DNA of 64,000 nucleotides, from NCBI RefSeq assembly GCF_020382885.2, contig NC_058497.1, positions 17,848,330 through 17,912,329 of the forward strand. Reading direction: 5' to 3'. Under the pieces are notes generated by a model, which was not told the origin of the DNA, made no database searches, and saw only the letters and a list, made by a program, of their open reading frames with translations. A program made the translations under genes and the position numbers. The stretch is from Scatophagus argus. Taxonomy: Eukaryota > Chordata > Actinopteri > Scatophagidae. Position 1 is the first letter of the stretch. The number at the start of each line of letters is the position of its first letter. Positions 48,751 through 62,068 of this stretch are shown one piece after another.

Positions 48751-50239
48751 AAGTTATTATAACTTAAATTCTACATCTTCGTCCCTCCATCCCTTACCCT
48801 TCACAACTCTATATCTGTCATTCCAGTCAACTAATTTGTATATATAAACACTGTGGTCTTTGTTAGTGAAGATGTATATTGGGGTCTTTGTGAATAAAAG
48901 ATAACAGATAAACCTCATAACTTTTTGATGGATCTGCAAACTGTACACATAGGAAAAGAAAATATTATAAACCCCCTGATATCAATATTGCATGACTATG
49001 TAATGGCCAGACATGATATGATGCATATAATCACGATAGACATGATACAGAAAAATAGAAGAACTTTTGATGTAATGTAAATATAGATTGTCTAATTTTC
49101 ATCAGTACTTCAATGGGGGGCTGTCAAATTCATATTATCTTTCTCACAAGTCGTCAGACTTCATGTTGCAATGTGTTTTTCTTAAATGACAAAATAAGAT
49201 GTTCTCTTAGACTAAGGGTTTAATGTATGCATGTATGAAAGTGCAAATCTACAGTGTTTCAAACCAGTCAGCAGTTTACTGAGATAATCTGTATTGGAGG
49301 ATTGACTTTAGAAAGAAGTGGGCATAACTTTTGGCTTGAAAAAGTGAAGCCAGCAGGGTGCGATCCCACTAGTTGCAAAAACTGGCCTGACTGTAAGTAA
49401 GTTTTCATGTCACTTTATATACTACCAAAACCTTGAAATATTCCTAGGGAGTTTATGGTCTCAATCCTTAGTTTCAAGTCTTCTTCAATACAGCATGATG
49501 TTCATTTTGTAAATTATGGTCTATTTACAGTAAAATAATAATAATAATAATAATAATAAAGCAGGGTGTGGTTCAGTTTGTGGCTACCTTGTAATTGACA
49601 AATTGCTTCAAGAGCAGGTGAAGTTAAGTTCTTGGTCAGATTCACTGCTTTGTCCTCACCAGCTCCACCCTCTTATCCATATATGCTCACTTCTGGCTCC
49701 AAAAGCCCAAGATGGCAATTATTATAATAACAAACTGGGGGCTTCAAAACAGTAGACCAAAAAATAGTGGATGATGTCACAATGGCTATGTACATTTATA
49801 CAATCTATGTGTGGACATGTATGGAAGTTATTGTTTACCAAACCATTCAACAGCCCACCATTAAATAGACATTTAAATGAAAAATGGATTGGAAGACATC
49901 ATCAATATTATTATTAGTAGTAGTATTTCACCAATTTGTATGGTGCTACAATCACATCTGATTAAAGTGTGTTAATGTGTGTCAGTGACATACACATGCA
50001 CAGGGCTGATTTGTGTATTTAATATGTTTGTCAAACAAGAAAATTTGGGATTATACTCAGTACAAAGTAGCTCTTTTGATAAACTTATGTGTCCACACTC
50101 AACTTAAATTTAAACATAGCCTAACATGTCCTTGGTTAAATGCTATTAAAAGTTCACAAATTAATTCTGCCCCAGGACAAAATCATTCAGAAATGATATG
50201 CACTGTTGGCCATGCCCATTTGTTTTCTTATGTCTGATA
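48751..50239. other. Spacer upstream of gene 8
   Basis: No gene seen. An (AAT)n microsatellite lies at about 49535-49559. The part at 50010-50090 (GTTTGTCAAACAAGAAAATT, GATTATACTCAGTACAAAGT) is shared with 56125-56190 before gene 9 and, weakly, 63120-63170 before gene 10. Confidence 0.55.
49535..49559 (+). repeat. (AAT)n microsatellite
   Basis: About eight AAT units in the gene 7-8 spacer. Confidence 0.85.
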
Positions 50240-50332
50240 GGTGGTGTGCAAAATTAAGCAATAATGCAAGTCAATAAAAGGGGATGGCATAGCAATACTG
50301 GACTCAGAAAGAGGCTAAATAGGATAAAAGTC
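50240..50332 (+). promoter_or_regulatory. Gene 8 upstream region, type C, without TATA box
   Basis: GGTGGTGT is kept (50240-50247). A degenerate GATGGCATAG stands at 50284-50293 where other genes have ATGACATAG, and no TATAAAAT follows. The TGGACTCAGAAA block (50299-50310) is shared with genes 9 and 10. Confidence 0.5.
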
Positions 50333-53300
50333 ATGTGGGCATTTTTAGGGATCAACATGCTCTTGCACATGCATTTCATGTTGTATCCCTACTTTCTTCC
50401 AGCTGTGCCCTCTCCTCTTTCTTCCTCCTCCTGTCAATTACAGAAACACTTCTACTTAAATGGAATGCACAAAGCTGGAGATGTGGTTCTAGGTGGGCTG
50501 TTTGAGACCCATTTCTTTTCTGTCATTCCTGACCTGTCTTTTACCTCAGAACCACAACAGCCCATCTGCCACAGGTGAGTCTGTCAGGGGGGGCGGCAAA
50601 GTGAGGAAATGTATTTCTCATAATAATATTTTACTCGGAAGAATGGCATTGAGTATTTATGCCAATTTAAGTATATTGCTTCTCTGGACTGTTTTATGAT
50701 AAATGTATTATAATAATTGTTGCTATTTAACTGATGCAGTGGTTTGCAAAATCTATAGTTGTATATACATGTCATACATGTTGTCATACACGTACTGTAT
50801 GTATGTATGTGTACGTGTGTTCACACAGTTTGTGTATCATGCCGTGTTTCTCAGTTGTAAATAGGAATATTTTTTTATGTTAGTTTTGATGTTTTAGGAT
50901 TCAGACAGGCACAGACCATGGCCTTTGCTATTGATGAGATCAACAGAAACTCCAACCTGCTACCTAATGTGACTCTGGGATACAGTCTTTATGATAACTG
51001 TGTCAGCATAGGAATTGGATTTCGCGCAGCATTGTCCTTAGTCAGTGGTCAAGAGGAGCAGTTTATGTTAGACGAGACCTGTGTTGGAACCCCTCCAGTA
51101 GTGGGGATTGTGGGTGATTCTTCATCCACTCGTTCTATTGCCATCTCCAGTGTCTTAGGTTTGTACAGAGTGCCCATGGTAAGTTTTACACTTTACCATC
51201 TAATGATGATTTTATATAGTCTTGGTTTACTTTCAGATATAATGTCAGTTGTAAACATGATATAATTAACCTTAACAAAATCAAAGGTGTGAAATCTTTA
51301 CAAGATGTAAAGTCTCTTTCTTTGATAGGTGAGTTATTTTGCCACATGTTCCTGTTTGAGTGACCGGCAAAAGTTTCCATCCTTCTTCAGGACAATACCA
51401 AGTGATGCTTTCCAGGTGACCAAATATCAGCAAAAGGAAAATGCATGAAATAAAGCATGCGCAGTTATTCCTCAAAGAGAATGTTGCTTTTCTGCAATGA
51501 AAAATACATATCTGTATTTATATCCCTGTTGTGTAATACCAGTCACATTTTTTTTCCCACTGATGGGATTGTTTGGCCTTCCAGAAAGGCAATACTTAAA
51601 CATCCATTCAAGGTCCATTGTTAAACCTGTTGAGCAGGTTTTCCACAGAAAGGTGGAAACTAATCCTTTCACGGTCTGTTCACTCAGGTGCATGCTATGA
51701 TTCAGATTCTAAAACACTTTGGCTGGACTTGGGTTGGCCTGTTGATCAGTGATGATGACTATGGACTTCATGCTGCACGATCGTTCCAATCTGACCTGGT
51801 TCAGTCTGGTCGAGGTTGTCTGGCATATTTGGAGGTTTTACCTTGGGGCAATGACCAAGATGAAATAAGGAGGATTGTGGATGTGATGAAGAAATCTACA
51901 GCTCGTGTGGTCATTGTGTTTGCACATGAGAGTCACATGATTAACCTGATGGAAGAGGTTGGACATTAAATAAAACTCATAATAAATAGATTGTAACTTG
52001 CTATTGTGATAAAAGTAAACATATTTTGTCATTATGAATTTATATAACTATTATCATGCACATGACTGCGTTTCATTGCATTGTACTTGTACATGTGTAA
52101 TGACAATAAAGTTGAATCTAATCTAATCTAATTTAATCACAGGTGGTGAGGCAGAATGTGACAGGCCTGCAGTGGATGGCCAGTGAAGCTTGGACAGCAG
52201 CTACTGTGCTCCACACTCCCCACCTCACGCCATACCTGGCTGGCACACTGGGTATCGCCATCCGTCGAGGAGAAATCCCAGACCTCAGGGAATTCCTCTT
52301 ACAAACACGTCCTGACCTACACAACAACAACAGCTATGGAAACAGCATGGTGAGAATTTAAACATGCAATCTGATCAAGTAATTGAAGGAATTAAATGGT
52401 CACAATTTATAACACAGTATGTTGAAAATATATTCATTGTATTTTGCATATATTTCAGGTAAACCAGTTTTGGGAATACACATTTCAGTGTAAATTTGCA
52501 CCACTTCCAGCAGATTGGGTAGATGCTGGGGGAGCATTGTGCACTGGACAGGAAGATCTAGAAGATGTGGATAATGAGTTTCTGGACATCTCAAACCTCA
52601 GGCCAGAGTACAATGTGTACAAGGCTGTGTATGCACTGGCATATGCTCTTGATGACATGCTGCGCTGTGTGCCAGGCAGAGAGCCTTTCAGAGGACACAG
52701 CTGTGGGAGTTTGAAAGAACTGGAGCCATGGCAGGTATGATATCATTTCACACTGCACTTGTATTTGAGACTAAATTGTATGTTCTTGTATTTCTTGGAG
52801 AGTGACTTTTAGAGTACAGGAATAAATACAATGCAATAAGTTAACTAATTTTGAAGTGCCAAGCAAATGGCTGAAATGATTTGTCCTAGTGCTGGGTAAT
52901 TGCAGTGATCAGCAATTTCAGGTCAGTGATACATTCACATCTTCATATATTCAAGTGTGGTATGCAGTTTGATTAATGAAATAAGTGCTGTTGTGCCATT
53001 TATAATTGTTTCTTAATCTGTTCTCTTTGGTTTTTCTCTATCCGTTATTCTGATATTCATTTAGCTAGTGCATTACTTGGAAAAGGTGAACTTCACTACA
53101 TCATTTGGTGATCAAGTGTCATTTGATGAGAATGGTGATGCCTTACCAATATATGATATCATGAACTGGCTGTGGCTCCCTGATGGAACAATTAAAGTTC
53201 AGAATGTGGGTGAAGTTAAGAAGTCAGCCTTCAATAATGAAGAACTCACAATTGATGCAGACAAAATCTTCTGGAACTTTGAATTCAAAAAGGTTACTAA

Positions 53301-54525
53301 TGATTTGTCAGATTGCTTTTTTTGTTTGTTTTTTGTTTGTTTTTTTTTCTTGCCCCATCGATAATTGATTATAACAGTGTAAATGCTGCAGATTGACACA
53401 TTATTGATTTTTACAGGCACCCCGGTCAGTGTGCAGTGAGAGCTGTCCTCCAGGTACCCGCATGGCCAGAAAGAAAGGGGAACCTGTTTGCTGCTTTGAC
53501 TGCATCCCTTGTTCTGAGGGAAAGATCAGCAATGTGACTGGTTGGTATTGAGTTTTAAACACTGCGGCTTTTAAAACAGAAACATTTATCTCCAGGATAT
53601 TCCTCTTTTCACAGACTCATTGGAGTGCACCAGTTGTCCAGAGGACTTCTGGCCCAGCCTCCAGCGTGACCACTGTGTTCCCAAGAAAACAGAGTTCCTC
53701 TCCTACCATGAACCTCTGGGTATTGGCCTGACAGCTGCTGCATTGCTGGGCACCTGTATGTGTGCTGTTGTCCTCGGCATCTTCATCTATCATCAGAGAA
53801 CACCCATAGTACGCGCCAACAATTCAGAACTGAGTTTTCAGCTATTGTTGTCACTTAAGTTATGTTTCCTGTGTTCACTGCTGTTTATCGGTCGTCCCAC
53901 ACTGTGGACATGCCAGCTGAGACATGCAACATTTGGGATCAGCTTTGTGCTTTGCATCTCATGTATCCTGGTAAAAACTGTGGTGGTTCTGGCTGTGTTC
54001 AAGGCCTCCAAACCAGGAGGTGGAGCCAGTCTGAAGTGGTTTGGTGCTATGCAGCAGAGAGGGACAGTCATGGTTCTCACTTCTATTCAGGCAGCAATCT
54101 GCACTGCCTGGATTGTATCTGCCTCCCCAGTTCCTCATAAAAACACTCAGTACTATAATGATAAGATTGTCTATGAGTGTGTAGTTGGGTCCACAGTTGG
54201 TTTTGCAGTTTTACTGGGTTACATTGGCTTCCTGGCCATCCTCAGTTTTCTGACTGCATTTATAGCAAGGAATCTCCCAGATAGTTTCAATGAGGCCAAA
54301 CTCATCACTTTCAGCATGCTGATCTTCTGTGCTGTGTGGGTGGCCTTTGTCCCTGCTTATGTCAGCTCACCAGGCAAATATGCAGATGCAGTGGAGGTAT
54401 TTGCCATCCTGGCCTCCAGTTTTGGCCTCCTGGTAGCACTGTTTGGACCCAAATGTTACATAATCCTGCTGAGACCAGAGAGGAACACAAAGAAAGCTAT
54501 CATGGGACGGGGCATCGAGACATAA
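50333..54525 (+). CDS. Gene 8: V2R/OlfC olfactory receptor, type C, intact, 879 aa
   Basis: Coding exons: 50333-50574, 50884-51178, 51329-51415, 51688-51957, 52143-52349, 52459-52734, 53065-53292, 53417-53540, 53615-54525 (TAA). The start ATG ([11 protein letters not shown]) is the one shared with genes 9 and 10; an in-frame ATG at 50264 would add 23 residues before the signal peptide and is less likely. Type C marks are [47 protein letters not shown] and the tail GRGIET. The pocket residues Thr, Asp, DDDYG and SEAW are all present. A LINE-type tail with TCTAA repeats occupies the end of intron 4 without touching the acceptor. Confidence 0.91.
52060..52137 (+). mobile_element. LINE/SINE 3' tail fragment in intron 4 of gene 8
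   Basis: GTAATGACAATAAAGTTGAATCTAATCTAATCTAAT is the usual 3' end with short TCTAA repeats of fish L2-type LINEs and their SINE partners. Only this tail is recognisable. It ends about 5 bp before the exon acceptor at 52142. Confidence 0.6.
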
Positions 54526-56385
54526 AAGATGCACTTAATTTTACTGAACAGGATGAGTTCTCTTTTTCTAAACAGAAAAATGGACGCGGTTAATAGTAAC
54601 AAGCAGAGCTTATGCCACACAAATGTACCTGAATGTGAATTTTTTTTATATATAAACCTGATTAAACACCTGACCAAATGTGTTAAAATATATGTTACTT
54701 TCTGGATTCATTTGATAATATTATAAGCATTTATTCATAGCACATCTGGAGGTAATGTGGACTTAAAGATATAACCCATCTGTCCACAATATGCCCTCAA
54801 ACATTTTTCATCCATCTTGGTCACCTTATACTCATTTACTCACACACAAACTGACTTTTCTAGATCTGCCCAGCAGTAACACCTCTCCTGCTTTGTAAAC
54901 AAAGAGCTGGGCTTCCTCACATTGTCAGCCATCTTTCCCAAACCTCTTGGCTTTTCAACAGAGTAATTCTGCTTGCATTGTCACCCCCAGGGCTGTTCTT
55001 CAGAACAGTCTCACCTGCATTGCTGACCCCCACCAAAATTGTTTTTTGTGATTTTGCTACAAGTGAGAGGTGGTCTGAACACCTCTCAAACAAAAAGAAA
55101 AAACATAAAAGAATGCATTGCCAATGTGCAGTGCCTTTTCATGTTTTGTCTACACAAACACACCTGACTGTCTTAAGAAGGACAATTACCTCAGCCCAGG
55201 AGACTGTGTTTTTGGTTCAGTCCATTGGTTTATTTGTTTATCTGATTGTCAGTAGGATTATGAAAAAAACTATTGGCCCATTTTTCATGAAAATTGGTGG
55301 AAAGGTGTAGCATGGGCCAACAAAACTCCAGAGGATCTGAATCATGGGGCAGTTAACCCTTCTTTCCTTGCTCTAGAGGGCTGTAATGGTCAGTTGGACA
55401 GTGAATGACGTTTGTGTTTTCAGCCAATAGTCTGACCTCGCACCCTATCTGTCACTGTTGGTTGGAGGCTACAGACTCACTATCAAAAAGAATAAAATAA
55501 AGGCACACAGATGGCCTCTGTAGATATTGCCACATACTTCCTGACAGTCATAAGGGATTATGAAAGGTGATGTTGATGCTTCAGCAACAGCATATTTTGG
55601 CATCATTCTAATACTTGTGTAGAAAACCCAGACGTAAAAAGGATGTGCTTGTAGATCTGCATATCATAGAAGACTGTATGAATACCTTATGCTTTGGTAT
55701 CAGCACTCCAAGTACTCTCCTTTCTTATTAATTCTGAGTAAATTCTTGGTGAGACTTTTCTCAGATGAAAATAAAATGCATGTATTCTTCTGTCACTGTG
55801 CATGTCAGCAGGTTGACATGCATATGAAAATTTGATTGACACTATAATGAGAAAATCTACAACACTGAAAATTAGGCACAGAAAAGTTTAATTGGGTGAC
55901 CTGTATTGGACAGAGGTTTCTGAAGAACTGATATCTCTGATAAGTTATTGTGTACCAGACATGTGAGAAAGATGTTTTTTTCACCATACACTACCATCTG
56001 GTGGAGAACCAGTGCGAAAAAAAAGCAGTTGCCTTGTGAACAATGACAGTAAAGTGTTTTTAGTCTTAGATATATTTAATTAATGGTGAATAATGCAAAC
56101 CCATGGCTAATTTGTGTATTTGATAAGAAGATTTGGATATGCTTGTCACACACACAAATTTGGGATTGTATTCAGTAAAAAGTGGCTCTTCTGATGCGCC
56201 TACTTTTCTGTTCAGTTACTGAACTTAATAATTAAAGGGGATCTTTCAAGTAGAGTGTACAAGTCTTGTAGAAAGGTTTAATGTATCTTCTTAATCTACA
56301 ACATAACATAGGCAGATATACATGTATCAGACCACTTAATATGACATTATAAATAAAATAAATAAAGAAAGAAAATAATGGAGGC
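54526..56385. other. Spacer between genes 8 and 9
   Basis: No gene. The part at 55845-55970 (CTGAAAATTAGGCA, GATAAGTTATTGTGTACCAGA) is shared with 62695-62805 downstream of gene 9, showing that the flank was duplicated together with the type C genes. Confidence 0.55.
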
Positions 56386-56782
56386 ATAATTTGACTAAAC
56401 ACGGTGGTGCAGTGGTTAGCACTGTCGCCTCATAGCAAGAGGGTTCAAGGGTCGAATTCCGGTCTGGGTTTGGGTCCTTGTATGAGCCCGTCTGTGTGGA
56501 GTTTGCATGTTCTCCCTGTGCCTGCGTGGGTTTTCTCCTGGTACTCCGACTTCCTCCCACAATACCAAAAACATGCACATTAGGTTAATTGGCTAATCTA
56601 CATTGCCCCTAAGTGTGAGTGTGTGGTTGTCTGTCTTTGTGTGTTGGCCCTGCGATTGACTGGCGACCAGTCCAGGGTGTACCCCGCCTCTCGCCTGTAT
56701 TCAGCTGGGATAGGCTCCAGCTCCCCCGCGACCCTGACGGATAAGCGGTATAGAAAATGGATGGATGGATAATTTGACTAAA
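56386..56782 (+). mobile_element. tRNA-type SINE with 14-bp target-site duplication
   Basis: The element spans 56400-56768. Its head has TGGTTAGCACTG (56412-56423) and a B-box-like GGTCGAATTCC (56450-56460), as in pol III promoters. The body has GCATGTTCTCCCTG, GACTGGCGACCAGTCCAGGG and CCCCGCCTCTCGCC, and the tail GGATAAGCGGTATAGAAAAT plus GGAT repeats. It is flanked by the direct repeat ATAATTTGACTAAA at 56386-56399 and 56769-56782, which shows retrotransposition and a fairly young age. This is the widespread fish repeat; the exact family name was not determined. Confidence 0.8.
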
Positions 56783-56894
56783 ACGCACATTTTCATAGAC
56801 CTCAATCATTACGGCCATCCACAACTTCAGACTGGGATTAGGAAAAGAGCCATAGGGCGATTTTAGGCCCTGCCCAGAGTTTTGCTTATGCCCT
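56783..56894. other. Flank between the SINE and the gene 9 upstream region
   Basis: It contains CATTTTCATAGACCTCAATCATTACGGCCATCCACAACTT-like sequence shared with 63398-63435 before gene 10. Confidence 0.5.
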
Positions 56895-56990
56895 GATGGG
56901 TGTTGTTAAAAATTAAAAGCTGCAAATCAGTGGAAAGGGGTTGACACACCACTGACTGGACTCAGAAAAGAGGAAAACAAGAGGAAAATC
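56895..56990 (+). promoter_or_regulatory. Gene 9 upstream region, type C, without TATA box
   Basis: The order CCTGATGGGTGTTGTTAA, GGGGTTGACACACC (56937-56950, a decayed TGACATA element) and TGGACTCAGAAA is shared with genes 8 and 10. No TATAAAAT is present in the 100 bp before the ATG. Confidence 0.5.
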
Positions 56991-59900
56991 ATGTGGGCAT
57001 TTTTAGAGTTCAGCTTCCTCTTGCTTGTATATTTCATGTTATGGTATCCCATCCTTTCTTCTGCTGAGTCCTCCCCTCTTTCTTCCTCCTCCTGCCAGTT
57101 ACAGCAACATTTTCATTTAAATGGGATGCGCAAGCCTGGAGATTTGGTTCTAGGTGGGCTGTTCCAGATTCACTTCTTTACTGTCTTTCCTGACCTGTCT
57201 TTTACATCAGAACCACAACAGCCTACATGTCGTGGGTGAGTCTGTCAGGACAGCAGCAAAGAGCAGAAACTGTGAAAACTAAACATAAACATATTGTTTA
57301 TTTTGTAATACTGTTTATTTTGTAATAATTGCTACTATTCAGCTGTCATAACTGTTTGCAAAATCTGTAGGCGTGTGACATGTGCCTGTTGGAAGGCTTG
57401 ATGTATGCTGTATTTTTCAGTAGTAACCAGTGGTATTTTTTGTGTTAGTTTTGATGTTATAGGATTGAGACGAGCACTGACCATGGCCTTTGCTATCGAT
57501 GAGATCAACAGAAACTCCAACCTGCTACCTAATGTGACTCTGGGATACAGTCTATATGATAATTGTGTCAGTGTAGGGATTGGATTTCGTGCAGCATTGT
57601 TGTCAGTCAGTGGTCAAGAAGAGCGGTTTATGTTAGACGAGACCTGCGTTGGAACCCCTCCAGTAGTGGGGATTGTGGGTGATTCTTCTTCTACACATTC
57701 TATTGCCATCTCCAGTGTCTTAGGTTTGTACAGAGTGCCCATGGTAAGTTTTACACTCATAACCATCTAATGATGATTTTAGATAGTCTTGGTTTAATTT
57801 CAAAATTGATGTCATTTGTAACTATGAGTTGATTTACTTTAAAAAGTTTAAAGCAAAAGTATGGAATGTTTTCAAGATGTAAAGTCTGTTTCTTTCACAG
57901 GTGAGTTATTTTGCCACATGTTCCTGTCTGAGTGACCGGCAAAAGTTTCCATCCTTCTTCAGGACAATACCAAGTGATACTTTCCAGGTGACCAAATATC
58001 AGCAAAAAGAAAAGGCAAAAAACAATGCATGCCAAACATTTTTTGTCACTGATGGGATTGTTTGCTCTCACAGAAAGCTGAAAGGCAATAATTAAACAAG
58101 GTCTATTGTTAAATCTGTTGAGCAGGTTTTCCATAGAAAGAATATTTCAGCCTGTACTCTCATCCTTTCACATTCTGTATTCACTCAGGTGCGTGCTATG
58201 ATTCAGATTCTAGACAGTTTTGGCTGGACTTGGGTTGGCCTGTTGATCAGTGATGATGACTATGGACTTCATGCTGCCCGATCCTTCCAATCTGACCTGG
58301 TTCAGTCTGGTGCAGGGTGTCTGGCTTATATAGAGGTTTTGCCTTGGGACAATGACCAAGATGAAATGAAAAGGATTGTGGATGTGATGAAGAAATCTAC
58401 AGCTCGTGTGGTCATTGTGTTTGCACATGAGAGTTACATGATTAATGTCATGGAAGAGGTGAGCTTGCAATAAAGCTTAAGTTTAATTTAATATGGTGAC
58501 AAAACTCAACATTTTGTTTGTGCAACTGAAAGATAAAAGTTACAATATGATATTGGCCTGTGAAAATTAATTTAAAAAATTAAATCTAAATCTTGGTTGA
58601 GGCCCTGTCAGCAGAATTTTAGAATGAGATAAGTTATTTAAACCAATTTCGCAAAACTACATTTGTGATAATATAAATGTATATTGTCAATGTTAAATTT
58701 AGAAGACCAGACATGACATTTCTATATTTATTATAATGTGCAGGTGGTGAGGCAGAATGTGACAGGCCTGCAGTGGATGGCCAGTGAAGCTTGGACAGCA
58801 GCTACTGTGCTCCAGTCCCCCGAACTCATGCCATACCTGGCTGGCACACTGGGTATCGCCATCCGTCGAGGAGAAATCCCAGGCCTCAGGGAATTCCTCT
58901 TACAAACACGTCCTGACCTACATCATAACAACAGCTATGGAAACAGTGTGGTGAGAGTTTAATCATGCCATCTGATCTAGAAATTGAAACAAAAATGCAT
59001 TAATTTACATCTCATTATATTGAATATATTTCAGATCAACCAGTTTTGGGAACACACATTTCAGTGTAGATTTGCACCACCTCCAGCAGATTGGGTGGAT
59101 GCTGGCGGAGCATTATGCACTGGACAGGAAGATCTCGAAAATGTTGATAATGAGTTTTTGGACATCTCAAACCTCAGGCCAGAGTACAATGTGTACAAGG
59201 CTGTGTATGCACTGGCATATGCTCTTGATGACATGCTGCACTGTGTGCCAGGCAGAGGGCCTTTCAGAGGACACAGCTGTGGCAATTTGAAAGAATTGGA
59301 GCCATGGCAGGTATGATATCAGTTTACATCCCAACTAAATCTAACTCATGTTGTTGAATGTTTCTTGTAGTATAGCAGTTAGAGTATGGCATTAAATACT
59401 CTCCTATGAGAATATTGTGTGTGCTGCAATCACACCTTCTCTGTTTTTGTGTTTCGATACCTCTTCTACTCTTTAGAGTTGGGGACCTCTACCAAAACAT
59501 GAACCATAATGAACTGCAGACACTACACTAATCTTTTGCATTTGCTTTTATCTTCTACATCTTCTTACAGTAACAGCAACACAGCAGGTAGATTCAGCAG
59601 GCTTCAGTGGGCAGAGCAATCCACTGGCTGAAGCACTGTCTCCTAGCTGGTTATACTGCATTACGTAGTACATACATAGTACATGACATTTTTACTAAGC
59701 AAACCCAAAAGTAACCATCTCCCTGGTTCCATCTGAGAAAACTAAATGAACAAATGAATTAAAATGTGTATTTTTTCCATTGGAGTATTGATAATTCTTG
59801 AAAATAACCTCTGTGGCAAATGAGCATTTACGGTGCTTACATGTTACATACAAAGTCCTTGTATGAGTGAACATACAAGGACAAGATATTATTTATGGAC

Positions 59901-62068
59901 CATAAATACAATCACCATACTGCAAGAAAAAGCCAACATGAGGCTCTTAACAAACTACATGATGGTCAGATCATAACAATATCAACAACATACATCATCA
60001 ACATCATACACAATAATGTACAGTCTTTTCTATAGTTAGAAAGTTTGTTTTGGAATACGTTGCAAAAGCATGAGTATAAATACAACAAAGCTGTAAAGGG
60101 GAACTACAGTGCGTATTTTGGTTTAGATGATCAGCATGGTCACAGTGATTGTTCTCTGTAGTCTCATTTAGCCATAACGTTTTTTCAGAGACGTAAAACC
60201 GTAAAAATTCACAAGTCAGGTATTTACTAATGTACTTTGTGGAACAGAATATGTGAAAACCTCTTCAGCTTTTGTTATGCACAAAAATTATTTCAGACAT
60301 CTAACTAAAAACTTACTGATTTCAAGACAACTGGAACTGGATGTATAAAAATAACCCATTTTCTGATTTTACGACTCATTCCTGCAAATATCTCTATTTC
60401 CATTGTGCAGATTTGGAGAAGTTGGACATGCAAAGCCATAAAAAAAAGAAAGAAAAACCTGAAAAGCATGATCTGGCCAAATTAATTTTTAATCTTTGTA
60501 TGTTCATAAATGCAGTATACAGCTTTATTACTGAATACTAGGTGCTGCTGTGTTCACTATAGTCATGTACATTATATGTTCTTTAATTCCATTAACATGT
60601 GCTCCTTGGTTTTTCTCTATCCATTATTCTGATATTTATATAGCTGGTGTATTATTTGGAAAAGATCAACTTCACCACATCATATGGTGATCAAGTGTCA
60701 TTTGATGAGAATGGTGATGCCTTACCAATATATGATATCATGAACTGGCTGTGGCTCCCTGATGGAAGAGCTAAACTTCAGAATGTGGGTGAGGTTAAGG
60801 AGTCAGCCTTCAAAGGTGAAGAACTCACAATTGATGCGGACAAAATCTTCTGGAACTTTGAATCAAAAAAGGTTACAAATGACTTTTCAGCTGCCTGTTT
60901 TGTAGCCCAATGAAAGTAGGGCAGAAAAACACATTATTGATTTTTTCCTGTATAGCCACCCAGGTCAGTGTGCAGTGAGAGCTGTCCTCCAGGTACCCGC
61001 ATGGCCAGAAAGAAAGGGGAACCTGTGTGCTGCTTTGACTGCATCCCTTGTTCTGAGGGAAAGATCAGCAATGAGACTGGTTGGTATTCAATTTTTAATA
61101 CTACAGTTTGAAAATATGATATAAACATGTATCTCAAGACTGTCTCTCTTTTCATAGACTCATTGGAGTGCACCAGTTGTCCAGAGGATTTCTGGCCCAG
61201 CCTCCAGCGTGACCACTGTGTTCCCAAGGAAACAGAGTTCCTCTCCTACCATGAACCTCTGGGTATTGGCCTGACAGCTGCTGCATTGCTGGGCACCTGT
61301 ATGTGTGCTGTTGTCCTGGGCATCTTCATCTATCATCGCAGAACACCTATAGTACGCGCCAACAACTCAGAACTGAGTTTTCAGCTACTGTTGTCACTTA
61401 AGTTATGTTTCCTGTGTTCACTGCTGTTTATCGGTCGTCCAACGCTGTGGACATGCCAGCTGAGACATGCAGCATTTGGGATCAGCTTTGTGCTTTGCAT
61501 CTCATGTATCCTTGTGAAAACCATGGTGGTTCTGGCTGTGTTCAAGGCCTCCAAACCAGGAGGTGGAGCCAGTCTGAAGTGGTTTGGTGCTATGCAGCAG
61601 AGAGGGACAGTCATGGTTCTTACTTCTATTCAGGCAGCAATCTGCACTGCCTGGATTGTATCTGCATCCCCAGTTCCTCACAAAAACACTCAGTACCACA
61701 GCGATAAGATTGTTTATGAGTGTGTAGTTGGGTCCACAGTTGGTTTTGCAGTTTTACTGGGTTACATTGGCTTACTGGCCATCCTAAGCTTCTTGTTTGC
61801 ATTTCTTGCAAGGAATCTCCCAGATAGTTTCAATGAAGCAAAACTCATTACTTTCAGCATGCTGATCTTCTGTGCTGTGTGGGTGGCCTTTGTCCCTGCT
61901 TATGTCAGCTCACCAGGCAAATATGCAGATGCAGTGGAGGTATTTGCCATCCTGGCCTCCAGTTTTGGCCTCCTGGTAGCACTGTTTGGACCCAAATGTT
62001 ACATTATCCTGCTGAGACCAGAGAGGAACACAAAGAAAGCCATCATGGGTCGAGGTGTTGAGACATAA
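56991..62068 (+). CDS. Gene 9: V2R/OlfC olfactory receptor, type C, intact, 880 aa
   Basis: Coding exons: 56991-57235, 57449-57743, 57901-57987, 58189-58458, 58744-58950, 59035-59310, 60644-60871, 60956-61079, 61158-62068 (TAA). The signal peptide is [19 protein letters not shown]. It differs from gene 8 mainly in the ligand domain ([11 protein letters not shown] where all others have [22 protein letters not shown]) and is almost the same in the seven-helix exon. Pocket residues Thr, Asp, DDDYG and SEAW are kept. Its donor after the fourth exon (GTGAGC) is better than the GTTNNN donors of the other genes. Intron 59311-60643 is the longest of the type C genes (1333 bp) and holds no recognisable element apart from a small hairpin. 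Confidence 0.92.
59311..60643 (+). other. Long intron 6 of gene 9
   Basis: Apart from an 11-bp perfect hairpin (59855-59882) no repeat was recognised. The last about 130 bp match the corresponding intron ends of genes 7 and 8. Confidence 0.55.

Noticed and set aside
50264-50332. Upstream in-frame ATG of gene 8 (and 20582 for gene 4)
   Set aside because: The homologous starts in neighbouring genes are the later ATGs directly before the hydrophobic signal peptide.
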